From contig NZ_JACHDY010000002.1 of NCBI RefSeq assembly GCF_014201315.1, positions 310,001 through 374,000 on the forward strand: a stretch of DNA of 64,000 bases, read 5' to 3'. A program made the position numbers and the translations under genes. This stretch comes from Edaphobacter lichenicola (GTDB taxonomy: Bacteria; Acidobacteriota; Terriglobia; Terriglobales; Acidobacteriaceae). This document shows, piece after piece, positions 55,037 to 63,943 of this stretch. Each line of letters opens with the position of its first letter. Positions within the stretch are counted from its first letter, which is position 1. Below the pieces are notes generated by a model. The model worked only from the letters and a program-made list of their open reading frames with translations, made no database searches and was not told the origin of the DNA.

Positions 55037-58000
55037 TCAGCTCACCACCGTTTCAACTGCTGCCAACAGATCGGCGGCCCCTGCGTGGTTTCTATCGAGC
55101 CGACATACCTCGTTCAGCAGAATGACCGCAGGGCCTATCTGGCCCAGACCCAGTAATGCCTGGGCGCGCAAAAACTTCGCCGAGATCTCTTGCCGCTGAA
55201 CCAGGTTCTCTTCGAAGAGGAGCATCGCAGGCAGCGAGGTAGCGAAGTAGTCGATCTTAGGGGTTTGCCGCTCCAAGTCGAAAGAGTAGTCGTATATCTC
55301 CTGAAAAATTCGCATCGCCTCTTCGTTCCGTCCCAGACTGGCGAGAGATTGAGCGCTCCAATAGGTGTTATCCGAAATGGAATAGACCTGCATCTGTTGA
55401 AAGTCACCGCGATGTTGTGCAGCACGCTCCCAATGCAGCGCAGCATTGGCATGATCACAATTTGCCGCAAACGCGGTGCCCAACCAGTAGTCGATCATGC
55501 TTAGATTCATAAGAAGATGTTTTGCTTCGCTTATGCTCTCCGGCGGATTCCATGCGGCTTGAAATAACCGAATCGCCGTCGGTCCATCCTTTTCCGTTAG
55601 GGCCTTGAATCCAAGCAGCAGATTGGATCGAACATACTGTGACAGCACCAGGCCTTCCCCGCCCTCCCATGGCTGAAATCTACGAGACTGCAATATCTTC
55701 AATGAATCCGCAGGCCGGCCTACCTGGTTATAGAGGGTGGCCAGTTCGACTGATAGATCGTCACGCAATGCGACCAAGTCCAACGACTCTTCTAACACCG
55801 AGAGCCGCTGTGAAGCAGGTTCACCAGTGCGCTTCAGCAATTGGTCCTGTTCATAAAGTATCCGACCATCCTCTGGGGAAAGCACGCGAGCACGCGCATA
55901 GGCTTCACGCGCTTTCTTCTCGTCCCCATCGACGTTGTAATATGCGAAGCCAAGATTGCGCCAGATAGTTGCGAACTGTGAATCAAGTTCCCCCGCACGT
56001 TCCCACAGTTTAATGGCTTCTTCGTGGCGTCGCCTGTCGTACAGCAGATTACCGAGATAGTAGGGAGCGCGCATATCCAGTGAATCCCGCTCCATCGCGG
56101 CTTCAAGTAGGAGCAACTCCTCTAACCTGCTGGGGAATACATAGTCCACGTTCGCAGCAGAAGCTAACTGGTAAGTCTTTTCACTTTCATCTTCCCTACC
56201 AAGAAGCCCGTAGACGTATGCTAGAGCGTAAAGCATCATGGCCGACGAGCCAGCTTCCACTTCTTCCGTACCGGCTGAGAAGACCTTCAAAGCGTCGTCC
56301 AGAAGGTTGCAACGCAAAAAATCGAGACCAAGGTCTAGCCTCTGCTGACCATTCTGGGGAATACTGCCGGTATCGAGATATCTACTCCAGTTATCAAGAG
56401 GATCAAGATCGAGAGTCGCCTTGATCAATGTCTTTGCCTCCGCGATTCTGCCGAAGCGCTGCAAGACGACAGCCTTGAGATTACGCGCGTTCAGATTGTC
56501 CGCCTCTGCCCTCAGAGAACGCTCAATATGATCGAACGCACGTGGCCACTCCCGACGGCCGCAGTCAATCTCCGCCAGTCGATGATAGGCGGGGCCGCGC
56601 CAAGCGGCGTTCCATGTAGATTTATAGAAAGCCTCATAAGCTTCATCGATTTTGCCCTGATAGCGCAGTGTCAATCCGAGGTTGTAGTGTGGCTCACCAT
56701 CATAAGGATTTGGATTGCGCGCCGTAAGTCTCGCGATAGCAGTTCGCAGATATCGTTCGGCGATCGAGAACTCGCCTCGTCTAAGATACCAGCGTCCCAG
56801 TGTGTGATTTGATCGGCTATCTCCTGCATCTCTACGAATAGCTTCCAGCCAATAATCTTCAGGAGTTCTCGTCGCATGGCGATACTGCTCAAGGTGCAGC
56901 CCAATCAGGTACAACTCATCGCTAGTTAAAATGGTCTCTGGCAAACCTGGCTCAGTGGCCACCTCAGGAGCGGATGCCGCAACAATCTCAGTCGGGACGT
57001 ATCGAAGAATCACGTCTTCTTCTAATTCGTCCCCTTCTATCAATAAGAGTTCGAACAGACCAGAGTCATCACCGACAGATAACTCCATGTGGAGCGGCGT
57101 CTCAGGCTGCAACCTACCCCGCCATTCCGCGACCTTCTTTCCTCCATTTTTTAGACAGACAAGAGCGTTGAGGATAGAGCGAGTGACCAGGAGATGTACA
57201 ACGACTTTACCTCTTGCCCTTTCAAGTCGAACTGCAGCGTCAAGATTCGCCAGATCCGGCACACCAATTTCGCGAATGGGATACCAATATTGACTAAAGC
57301 TCTTCGTCTCTCCTGGTGCGAGGAAAGAGAAATCGGGCTGATTATCCGTGTAAACTCCCGCCATCAACTCGATGTAAGGCCCGTCTGACTCAGTAAGACT
57401 TCGGTCCCAGGCGTATCCAAAGTCGTGATTCCCCCACGTCCACTGTTTCTTCCCAGGGGCGATATGGTGATTGGCGACATGCACCATGCCGGCATTGACG
57501 GCATGATCGTACCCTCCAGCAAAATCTCCTTTAGAGTTCGCAACCATATAGCTGGTTGGAACCGGAATGTTCGAGTACCAACTCAGATCATTGGGTGGGT
57601 AAGACCCATCCGGCACAAACTTCGACGGCTTTTCCTCCTCTGGAACCCCACTCACGGCACGCTGTCCATAGTCGACTCCGTAATAGCATCCTTGACTGAG
57701 AGGAAACTCCGTCACCGCGCGTTTGGCGTGGTCGGCAACGAATCGCACGTCCGTCGGAAAGAAAGACTGATACTTCTCATGGACACGCGTCGCAACATTC
57801 GCCCACCACAGAAAAGTCTGTGTATCCTGCGTGCGATTGTAGAGGCGTACTTTGAGCTCGAGATAAGCTTTACCAGGACGCAGGCAAAGACCATGCATGC
57901 CTTTCATCCTCACCATCGGATCATGATCGCTGCACCAGATCGTGACCGATCCATCCGGATCCCGCTCAATTGCCACTTCAACCGGCATAAAGGTCGCAGG

Positions 58001-58465
58001 ACGATGGTGCTGCGGCCAGTTGAACTCCACTCCTCCCGACACCCACGGTCCCGCGAGTCCAACCAGAGCGGGCTTGATTACATTCTGTCGATAGAAGAAG
58101 TCGTAGCCGTTGAGCTTGTCGTACCCGACATGAATACGGCCCCCAATCTCCGGCAAAACCATCAGTCGAACGTACTCATTTTCGATGTGTACGGCTCTCC
58201 ACTCATGGAGCCGGGGCTCCGTATCGACGCGGTCGATCACTGGCAACGGATACACCCGACCGCTGCTTCCCTGGTAGACGCGTTTCTCGAGGAACATCGG
58301 ATGAGAATCTGGCGCGGCGGCCATGTAAGTTCGCATGACGACCGGCTCTTCCCATACTTTCACCGCCCCTAGTTCAGAGGCCGGAGCAGGTGGAAGTTGC
58401 AGCTTCTGAAACTCCGCTCCGTTGGAAGAAGCTTCGTTCCCATTCGAGTCTTTTTTCTGCGTCAT
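55037..58465 (-). CDS. DUF5107 and tetratricopeptide-repeat protein
   Basis: A 1142-residue protein without signal peptide, probably cytoplasmic. Residues ~30-400 form a DUF5107 domain, a galactose-mutarotase-like beta-sandwich (VRLMVLPEIGGRIHVGYDKLNGYDFFYRQ, GGVEFNWPQHHRPATFMPV, WTWGNHDFGYAWDRSL). The remaining ~650 residues are helical tetratricopeptide repeats (HYNLGLTLRYQGKIDEAYEAF, YYLGNLLYDRRRHEEAIKLWERAGELD). The family is often found with sugar-degradation genes, but its activity is not established. Coupled to the sugar porter downstream, it may process or sense imported sugar. The start at 58465 is set by the operator/promoter position and the local ribosome site. Confidence 0.9.
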   Translation of the reverse strand: MTQKKDSNGNEASSNGAEFQKLQLPPAPASELGAVKVWEEPVVMRTYMAAAPDSHPMFLEKRVYQGSSGRVYPLPVIDRVDTEPRLHEWRAVHIENEYVRLMVLPEIGGRIHVGYDKLNGYDFFYRQNVIKPALVGLAGPWVSGGVEFNWPQHHRPATFMPVEVAIERDPDGSVTIWCSDHDPMVRMKGMHGLCLRPGKAYLELKVRLYNRTQDTQTFLWWANVATRVHEKYQSFFPTDVRFVADHAKRAVTEFPLSQGCYYGVDYGQRAVSGVPEEEKPSKFVPDGSYPPNDLSWYSNIPVPTSYMVANSKGDFAGGYDHAVNAGMVHVANHHIAPGKKQWTWGNHDFGYAWDRSLTESDGPYIELMAGVYTDNQPDFSFLAPGETKSFSQYWYPIREIGVPDLANLDAAVRLERARGKVVVHLLVTRSILNALVCLKNGGKKVAEWRGRLQPETPLHMELSVGDDSGLFELLLIEGDELEEDVILRYVPTEIVAASAPEVATEPGLPETILTSDELYLIGLHLEQYRHATRTPEDYWLEAIRRDAGDSRSNHTLGRWYLRRGEFSIAERYLRTAIARLTARNPNPYDGEPHYNLGLTLRYQGKIDEAYEAFYKSTWNAAWRGPAYHRLAEIDCGRREWPRAFDHIERSLRAEADNLNARNLKAVVLQRFGRIAEAKTLIKATLDLDPLDNWSRYLDTGSIPQNGQQRLDLGLDFLRCNLLDDALKVFSAGTEEVEAGSSAMMLYALAYVYGLLGREDESEKTYQLASAANVDYVFPSRLEELLLLEAAMERDSLDMRAPYYLGNLLYDRRRHEEAIKLWERAGELDSQFATIWRNLGFAYYNVDGDEKKAREAYARARVLSPEDGRILYEQDQLLKRTGEPASQRLSVLEESLDLVALRDDLSVELATLYNQVGRPADSLKILQSRRFQPWEGGEGLVLSQYVRSNLLLGFKALTEKDGPTAIRLFQAAWNPPESISEAKHLLMNLSMIDYWLGTAFAANCDHANAALHWERAAQHRGDFQQMQVYSISDNTYWSAQSLASLGRNEEAMRIFQEIYDYSFDLERQTPKIDYFATSLPAMLLFEENLVQRQEISAKFLRAQALLGLGQIGPAVILLNEVCRLDRNHAGAADLLAAVETVVS

Positions 58466-58556
58466 CTCTCGTTCCCCGACAAAGTCACGATTGCGCAAAC
58501 GAAGGATAGGTAGAAACCTCTAAGATCGATAAAGGCATTTCACTCCTTCACCCTTC

Positions 58557-58574
58557 GTGCACGTTACCGTAAAT
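58557..58574 (-). promoter_or_regulatory. Operator O1 of the DUF5107/sugar-porter operon
   Basis: GTGCACGTTACCGTAAAT, four bases after the -10 box, 92 bases before the start codon. Confidence 0.75.
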
Positions 58575-58577
58575 GAA

Positions 58578-58606
58578 ACTGTAGGCACGGATCAGGGCAT
58601 TGTCAA
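58578..58606 (-). promoter_or_regulatory. Promoter of the DUF5107/sugar-porter operon
   Basis: Perfect TTGACA (58601-58606 read leftward), 17-base spacer, TACAGT -10 (58578-58583). Confidence 0.75.
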
Positions 58607-58661
58607 GAAAATGCGGAATTTGGTTATTTAACCCACAGCTTGCTTCACAATATAACCTACC

Positions 58662-58679
58662 GTGGTCGTACACGTAAAT
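58662..58679 (-). promoter_or_regulatory. Upstream operator O2 of the DUF5107 operon
   Basis: GTGGTCGTACACGTAAAT, weaker match, 105 bases upstream of O1, which is close to ten helical turns. Confidence 0.45.
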
Positions 58680-58953
58680 CATTGCTTTGATTCCAATTGA
58701 CTTCCATTGCACAGTAAAACTTCATTTCGGACCACCCATAGATGGCTTGCATGGCGCCTCGACCCAGGAGCCTCTGACGTGACGTCATGCTGGGATGAGC
58801 CATGCCGAAGTTTCGGACCACGGATTGTACGTGCCTGCCTCCCGCAGGAGAGGTAGGTGGGAGTGGCAGAGTCGGGAGTGGCAGCCGGGATGCTCTTAAC
58901 CGTTGCCTCTTCCCACTCTTCTAGTGACTCCAATCAATTGAAACGAAAAAACT

Positions 58954-61500
58954 CTACCGTATCTCCGAACTGCCGCCGAGGCTTCCAACATCAGCTCCAT
59001 TATTTGCGCTGAACACGAGATTCACATTGAACTGTGCGTTGTTTGAACACTTCGAAAAATCGATCGGAACCTTGATGTTGGAGTGGCCATTCGAAACAAT
59101 ATCTCCCAATTCGATCGGCAGTCGCCCGATCACTTTCGGGTAACAAGTTCCATCCCCGCTCGACTGAGTTAATGAAAAAGTATTAATCTCAGACCTGGCA
59201 GCACGGCCCTCACCGAGGTTGTTCAGCGATATCTTCCAGACGCGCAGATTCTGAGCTCCAGCCTTACCCACGATGGATGCAGACAGGTTTGCGGACTCAA
59301 CAACCGGCGCAATCGCGATTCGGTCCAACGCCGGAGCGTATCCTGTGGCATTGCCGAACTGGATCGTATTGGATCCAGCCTGCAACTGCACCGAAATTAC
59401 CGCGCTGGTAGGCAAGCTGAAGCTACTTCCATTCAGGTCGAGTTCTGTGCTGGTTCCACCGTTGACGGTCATAAAGAACGACCGCGGACCGCTCGTCAGG
59501 TAGTCGATCTCCATCAGATACGCTCCAGCCTTATCCACGATGACGTTCGGAAAGGTTACAGTGTTGCCGCTGCCCCCACCTATGTTGCCCGCCTCCGCGG
59601 CACCCGAGCAGTACTCGCAGTAGGGAGGAGTGACGGTTCCCGCCAACGTGGCGTTTTCCGCCTCATACGTAACTGAATTCGGAAGCGGAGGAGCCCCAAA
59701 TCCGCCTCCACGAATCACAATACGGTCCATATCTGGCGGATAACTCGTAGGGCTGCCAAATTGAAGGCTGTTGACTCCTGCATTCAGTGGCACTGAAACA
59801 GTGGTGCTCGACGGAAGAAAGAAGCTTCCTCCGCCAACATTCAGTGTCGTAAGAGGACCGTTGTTCACCTTGTAGATCAGAGACCTCGGCCCCTGAGTCA
59901 ACGAATCTATCTGCATCTGATACACGCCGCTTCGACGTACCGTGACATTGTTGAAGGTCACGGTGTTATTCGCACCCACAGCCAGTCCACCGACCTTCTC
60001 TCCACCCGAACACCCCGCACAGGCCGCGATCACGGCTGTGCCGCTCAACGTAGCCGCCTCTGCCTCATAGCTCTGCGCTTCGGCAGGTTGGACGCGTCCT
60101 TGCCCCTTGACCTTCAAAAGCCGTACACCATGACCCAGAATCGTTGTGCTGAAGGCTTTGCCATAACTACCCAGTTCAATGTGATTCCACAGGTCACGAA
60201 CGCTCGGCGCATTCGCGAAGCCCAGACTACTCCACGGCACCGTCACACGGGATGGAAATGCATTCAGATTGAACACGGCCACATAGTAGCTCCCGTCACC
60301 CAGGTCGGAGACCCACACCGGAGTATCTCCGCCCAGTGCCTGCTTCGCCGGATGGCCGGACTGATTGATAGCGAGCACCTCATCATTGGTCAAGATCTGT
60401 TTGCCGAAGTCGTCCAGACTTGTCAGATCTCCGCCCAGGTACATCGGCGCATTCGCCATCGCCCAAAGCGTAGTGATCGATTGCCGTTCTTCCGAGCTCA
60501 GGCCAGAGGTGGTATTGTTCATCACCTCAAGCGAATCCAGGTCATTCCAGCCGACCGCGGCACTTGCATCGTTCTGCCATCCCACAAGATCGTAGAACCG
60601 CCACGAAGCCATGGCCCAATTCGTAATCGTCGCGCAGTTGCCTTCACAGTCAATGTCGCCTTCGATCCTGCGAGCATTCGCGTACTGCTGCCACACGCTG
60701 AGATAGTCCTTATCCAGGGCCCACGAGATCGTAAACCAGATCGGACGGCCACTCTGCGCAATTGCCTTTCCCCAAGCCGCCACGTCCGCACGATTGTCTA
60801 TCGACAGGTCGTAGCTGTACGACCCCGGAGTAACCGCATCGAGTTTGATCGCGTCGATGCCCCAGGAAGCGAACAGATCCACTACCGAATTGATGTACTC
60901 CTGCGCGCCCGGCTTGGTGAAGTCGATCTTGTAGTGATAAGGAGAGGTTCCAGGAGCACCAAAGGCATTCCCCGCCTGGTACGGAACCGTCAGGATGTCC
61001 TGGATATGGTACGGAGTGCCAAGGATCGGAGAGTTGGCAACAACGGCCGGATATTCCACCCCTGGAATCCAGTAAATTCCTGCCTTCTGTCCGTTCTCAT
61101 GAATGTGCGCCACCAGAGCAGTGATATCGGGGAAGGTCGTCAGATTTGGAGTGGGACGACCGTACGCGTCAAAGCTGCCTTGCCAGCCAGAGTCCATATT
61201 GATGTAGTTGAAGCCATGAGCCTGCAATCCGGAAGATAGCAGCGCGTCCGACTGAGCGGCCATATTTGCCTGCGTCAGGAAGTTGCTCGAGATCGTCTGT
61301 TGGCTAAAGCTGCTCCAGCCGAGATAAGGCCGCTCTGCAATTCCGGGTGTCTGCGCTTCCACCGAAACAACGGCCACGAAGAGTGAAGCGGCAGCAAAAA
61401 ACAATGCAAGAAGGAAGCGATGAAGGTTTCGTAGAGGCTGATCCTCGACCTGCCTCTGGAACGTCCGGGGTTCGGCGAAGCAGAACTGTTTCTCTGTCAT
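58954..61500 (-). CDS. Alpha-galactosidase, glycoside hydrolase family 27 with carbohydrate-binding modules
   Basis: An 848-residue exported enzyme. A long N-terminus ends in a signal segment (FLLALFFAAASLFVAVVSVEAQ). The GH27 barrel follows: RPYLGWSSFS, INMDSGWQG, nucleophile Asp in IDAIKLDAVTPG, acid/base Asp in VGWNDLDSLEV, then a beta-sandwich cap. Residues ~460-600 and ~610-735 are two related CBM35/CBM6-like modules (each SYEAEAATLSG / TYEAENATLAG, ending LQFGSPTSYPPDMDRI / IQFGNATGYAPALDRI). The last ~110 residues are a CARDB-like adhesion domain. It should remove alpha-galactose from a bound polysaccharide. Own promoter at 61665. Confidence 0.94.
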   Translation of the reverse strand: MTEKQFCFAEPRTFQRQVEDQPLRNLHRFLLALFFAAASLFVAVVSVEAQTPGIAERPYLGWSSFSQQTISSNFLTQANMAAQSDALLSSGLQAHGFNYINMDSGWQGSFDAYGRPTPNLTTFPDITALVAHIHENGQKAGIYWIPGVEYPAVVANSPILGTPYHIQDILTVPYQAGNAFGAPGTSPYHYKIDFTKPGAQEYINSVVDLFASWGIDAIKLDAVTPGSYSYDLSIDNRADVAAWGKAIAQSGRPIWFTISWALDKDYLSVWQQYANARRIEGDIDCEGNCATITNWAMASWRFYDLVGWQNDASAAVGWNDLDSLEVMNNTTSGLSSEERQSITTLWAMANAPMYLGGDLTSLDDFGKQILTNDEVLAINQSGHPAKQALGGDTPVWVSDLGDGSYYVAVFNLNAFPSRVTVPWSSLGFANAPSVRDLWNHIELGSYGKAFSTTILGHGVRLLKVKGQGRVQPAEAQSYEAEAATLSGTAVIAACAGCSGGEKVGGLAVGANNTVTFNNVTVRRSGVYQMQIDSLTQGPRSLIYKVNNGPLTTLNVGGGSFFLPSSTTVSVPLNAGVNSLQFGSPTSYPPDMDRIVIRGGGFGAPPLPNSVTYEAENATLAGTVTPPYCEYCSGAAEAGNIGGGSGNTVTFPNVIVDKAGAYLMEIDYLTSGPRSFFMTVNGGTSTELDLNGSSFSLPTSAVISVQLQAGSNTIQFGNATGYAPALDRIAIAPVVESANLSASIVGKAGAQNLRVWKISLNNLGEGRAARSEINTFSLTQSSGDGTCYPKVIGRLPIELGDIVSNGHSNIKVPIDFSKCSNNAQFNVNLVFSANNGADVGSLGGSSEIR

Positions 61501-61586
61501 GAAACCTCTCCTGTCTACTCAAATAAAGATCTGGCTCTTTGAAGAAGGCAATTCATCTACCCACCGGTGTAAGAAGTACTTGCAGT

Positions 61587-61603
61587 GTGTAGGTACACGA
61601 AAT
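61587..61603 (-). promoter_or_regulatory. Second operator of the GH27 gene, in the leader
   Basis: GTGTAGGTACACGAAAT, containing a perfect GTGTA/TACAC palindrome, 59 bases downstream of O1 and about 90 bases before the start codon. Confidence 0.45.
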
Positions 61604-61645
61604 AAAGGTCACGCACTTGTACAAATTTGGATGAACAGAAATAAC

Positions 61646-61663
61646 GTGTTCGTTACCGCAAAA
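61646..61663 (-). promoter_or_regulatory. Operator O1 of the GH27 gene
   Basis: GTGTTCGTTACCGCAAAA, immediately after the -10 region. It also lies 89 bases upstream of the divergent epimerase-like gene and could affect both. Confidence 0.72.
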
Positions 61664-61664
61664 A

Positions 61665-61694
61665 ACAATGTCACAGAAGAAACCACACTGTCAA
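61665..61694 (-). promoter_or_regulatory. Promoter of the GH27 gene
   Basis: Perfect TTGACA (61689-61694 read leftward), 17-18-base spacer, weak -10 of the CATTGT/ACATTG type (61665-61671). Confidence 0.6.
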
Positions 61695-61751
61695 GATATT
61701 TTTTGAAAGAGACCTGTAGCGTAAAGTCGACGAGAGGAATGGACATCCCAA

Positions 61752-62717
61752 ATGAACGAGCACGAACCCCTTTCCCTTCAAAACGAACTCCTGCGAATCG
61801 AGGTGCTCCCCTCGTTTGGAGGCAAAATTTCCTCCCTGGCCAGTATGAGAACAGGAGAAGAATTTTTGCTGCCACCGCTCAACGGCTATCATCCTGCCTC
61901 GCCAAACGCCGACTTCAGCCAAAGCGATGGGGGAGGCTTTGACGAATGTCTACCAAGCGTCGCGAGGAGCGAAAGCATTGCCGACGAACACCCTATCCCC
62001 GACCACGGCGATCTATGGCGACAAAGGTGGCAAGTCGATTCGCAGAACGCAGCCATTACCCTTCACGTCGACGCAGTATCACGCCCTCTTAGACTGACAA
62101 GGAAGATCTCCTTGAAGGGTTCATCAGTGATCCTCGACTACGACCTCTTCAACAGGTCGAACTCACCAACAACCTGGCTCTGGTCTGCTCATCCTCTCCT
62201 TCGTGTCGATGCAGGGGACCACATCGTATTACCCAATGGGATCAATGAACTTTCGGTAGAGTACTCCGCCGGCAACCTCTTTCGTACCGATAGCTCCATC
62301 GCGTGGCCACTTGCAAAATCAACATCGGGTGCGATCGTCGATTTAAGCGAAGTTGCTGACAAGGACGGCGTAACAGCGCACAAGTTATTTGCTCGCATAG
62401 GCAATTTGGGTTGGGGTGGTCTCTACCGGCGCAGGATAAGCCAAGGTCTTATCCTGCGGTTCGATCCCTCTGCCCTCCCTTTCATAGGCATATGGATCTG
62501 TTCAGGAGCGTGGCCGGAAAACGGAGCGAAGAAGCAATACACCGTAGCGCTCGAGCCCACAACGTCCAACAAGGACTCACTGGCCTCTGCCGTACATCAC
62601 GGAACCGCATGCCATCTCGACAGCCAGGAGCACTTTCGATGGAGACTCGAGCTCCAACTTGCCGGAGCTTCTTCACCAATTAGTTTTGAGGATTTCTGTA
62701 CTGAGGCAAAGTCTTAG
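61752..62717 (+). CDS. Aldose-1-epimerase-like (galactose mutarotase fold) protein
   Basis: A 321-residue cytoplasmic-looking protein with the mutarotase beta-sandwich pattern: LRIEVLPSFGGKISSLAS, GGGFDECLPSV, DHGDLWRQRW, WLWSAHPLLRVDAGD and FIGIWICSGAW. The HGDLW and AHPLL segments hold the histidines that line the sugar site in this family, and a late Glu would act as base. It is divergent from GH27 across 251 bases containing the operators, so it is likely part of the same regulon and anomerises released sugar. A clear ribosome site close to the ATG is missing. Confidence 0.85.
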   Translation: MNEHEPLSLQNELLRIEVLPSFGGKISSLASMRTGEEFLLPPLNGYHPASPNADFSQSDGGGFDECLPSVARSESIADEHPIPDHGDLWRQRWQVDSQNAAITLHVDAVSRPLRLTRKISLKGSSVILDYDLFNRSNSPTTWLWSAHPLLRVDAGDHIVLPNGINELSVEYSAGNLFRTDSSIAWPLAKSTSGAIVDLSEVADKDGVTAHKLFARIGNLGWGGLYRRRISQGLILRFDPSALPFIGIWICSGAWPENGAKKQYTVALEPTTSNKDSLASAVHHGTACHLDSQEHFRWRLELQLAGASSPISFEDFCTEAKS

Positions 62718-62845
62718 CGCATCCAGTCGAGTAACTGATCCATCTTTGCGGATGCTGTAGAAGTCGTTCCCCGAGCCAGCGTAGGAGCGATAGCACATGC
62801 GAGTCCATGACCTTCAAACCACGCGAGAAAGCGGGATTGATCCGC

Positions 62846-63943
62846 TCAGGCCAATCTGGACTGGTTGATCCACGCATAGTACGCACCCATATCCGCGTCG
62901 ATCAGTGAGCCTTCCTGATCCTGCGCCTGTTGAAGAGGATCGCGCATCAGCAACTGTTCCATCGGCGCGTTCGCCTGTCGCGTTCCAAATCGAGCGAACA
63001 AGGTAAGCGGCTCCGCACGATGCAGACACTCGCGCGATGCCCATTGAACAAAGGTCGTGCTGAATATCTGGCAGCCCGCCCCTTGTGTCAGCAGATTCAC
63101 TTCAAAGTGTCGCAGCGAGGCATCATCGGCTGTACCTCTGAGATCCACATCCTCCGGACTGAGACCCGCCATATAGGAACTTATAGCCTCCGCCCCTGCA
63201 ACTCCGCCATTCTCCGCTCTATGCGTGAATTGATTCAGCAGCGCAAACTCTCGCTTCGCCACAGGAACGAGCCTGTTGTACGACATCACAGTCAATCCCT
63301 CAGCATCGACGGCCGCGATGTGCGGCTCACTTCCTTCGATATACCAATGGCCGTATCTCAAAGGATGTTGCTTCGTTCGCGCCTTCACCTCGGCCACCAG
63401 AGTCTTCAGTCCATCTGCAGGGTCCAGCTGTGTAAACATCGTGCCGTGGGGTGCCAGCTTCCGAAACAGTGGCTGCTTCACCTCCTCGGATCCTTGCCCG
63501 ATGACGACAATCGTCCAGCGCGGAGTGACCGGAGTCCTTTCTCCAAGAGCCTTTTGCAGATACTCGTGATAATCCTGTGCGGCCTTATGGAAACTATCAA
63601 TCTCGTGTTGAGACCACAGGTAGCCAGTCAGTTGCTCGCTAAACTGTTGCGGCCTGTTAATCCAATCCGCTCTCCGCAACTCAGGCGAGAGTTGAATAGC
63701 GAAGAAAGGCGCCATCAACGCTTCAAAGGATGCTGCCTCTGTCCGCCTCAACAAATCGAATTCTAGGCGTAGCTGTTCCCTCTCTGCGGGAAAACACCAG
63801 TCGTACTGAATCACCTGCCTCAGCACAACAGAAAGCAAGATCAGCGGCATACGCTTCAGCACCGAAAGATTCTCCACAGAAAACGACCGCGCCTGTGGCG
63901 GATAGTGAGCAAAGCTTTCGACGCGCAGATCGCCTGGAACCAT
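62846..63943 (-). CDS. Conserved protein of unknown function
   Basis: A 365-residue protein without signal peptide. The middle (RWTIVVIGQGSEEVKQPLFRKLAPHGTMFTQLDPADGLKTLV) has an alpha/beta look with a possible nucleotide-binding glycine turn; the C-terminal part is rich in Leu, Phe and Arg without known motif. The ATG at 63943 overlaps the upstream gene's stop in TGATG, so translation is coupled and the two proteins probably work together. I do not recognise the family. Confidence 0.65.
   Translation of the reverse strand: MVPGDLRVESFAHYPPQARSFSVENLSVLKRMPLILLSVVLRQVIQYDWCFPAEREQLRLEFDLLRRTEAASFEALMAPFFAIQLSPELRRADWINRPQQFSEQLTGYLWSQHEIDSFHKAAQDYHEYLQKALGERTPVTPRWTIVVIGQGSEEVKQPLFRKLAPHGTMFTQLDPADGLKTLVAEVKARTKQHPLRYGHWYIEGSEPHIAAVDAEGLTVMSYNRLVPVAKREFALLNQFTHRAENGGVAGAEAISSYMAGLSPEDVDLRGTADDASLRHFEVNLLTQGAGCQIFSTTFVQWASRECLHRAEPLTLFARFGTRQANAPMEQLLMRDPLQQAQDQEGSLIDADMGAYYAWINQSRLA

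Larger units (their letters stand above)
58466..58953. other. Intergenic region between GH27 and the DUF5107-TPR gene
   Basis: 488 bases. The first ~215 hold the promoter and two operators of the DUF5107 gene. Further right a weak hairpin CCTGCCTC / GAGGTAGG (58834-58857) may end the GH27 transcript, next to a short direct repeat GGGAGTGGCAG. A minus-strand frame at 58679-58933 is not protein-like. Confidence 0.55.

Noticed and set aside
62680-62886. Minus-strand frame with MDSHVLSLLRWLGERLLQ
   Set aside because: It looks somewhat protein-like, but it overlaps the ends of two real genes, has a poorly placed ribosome site and is short. Could be a remnant.
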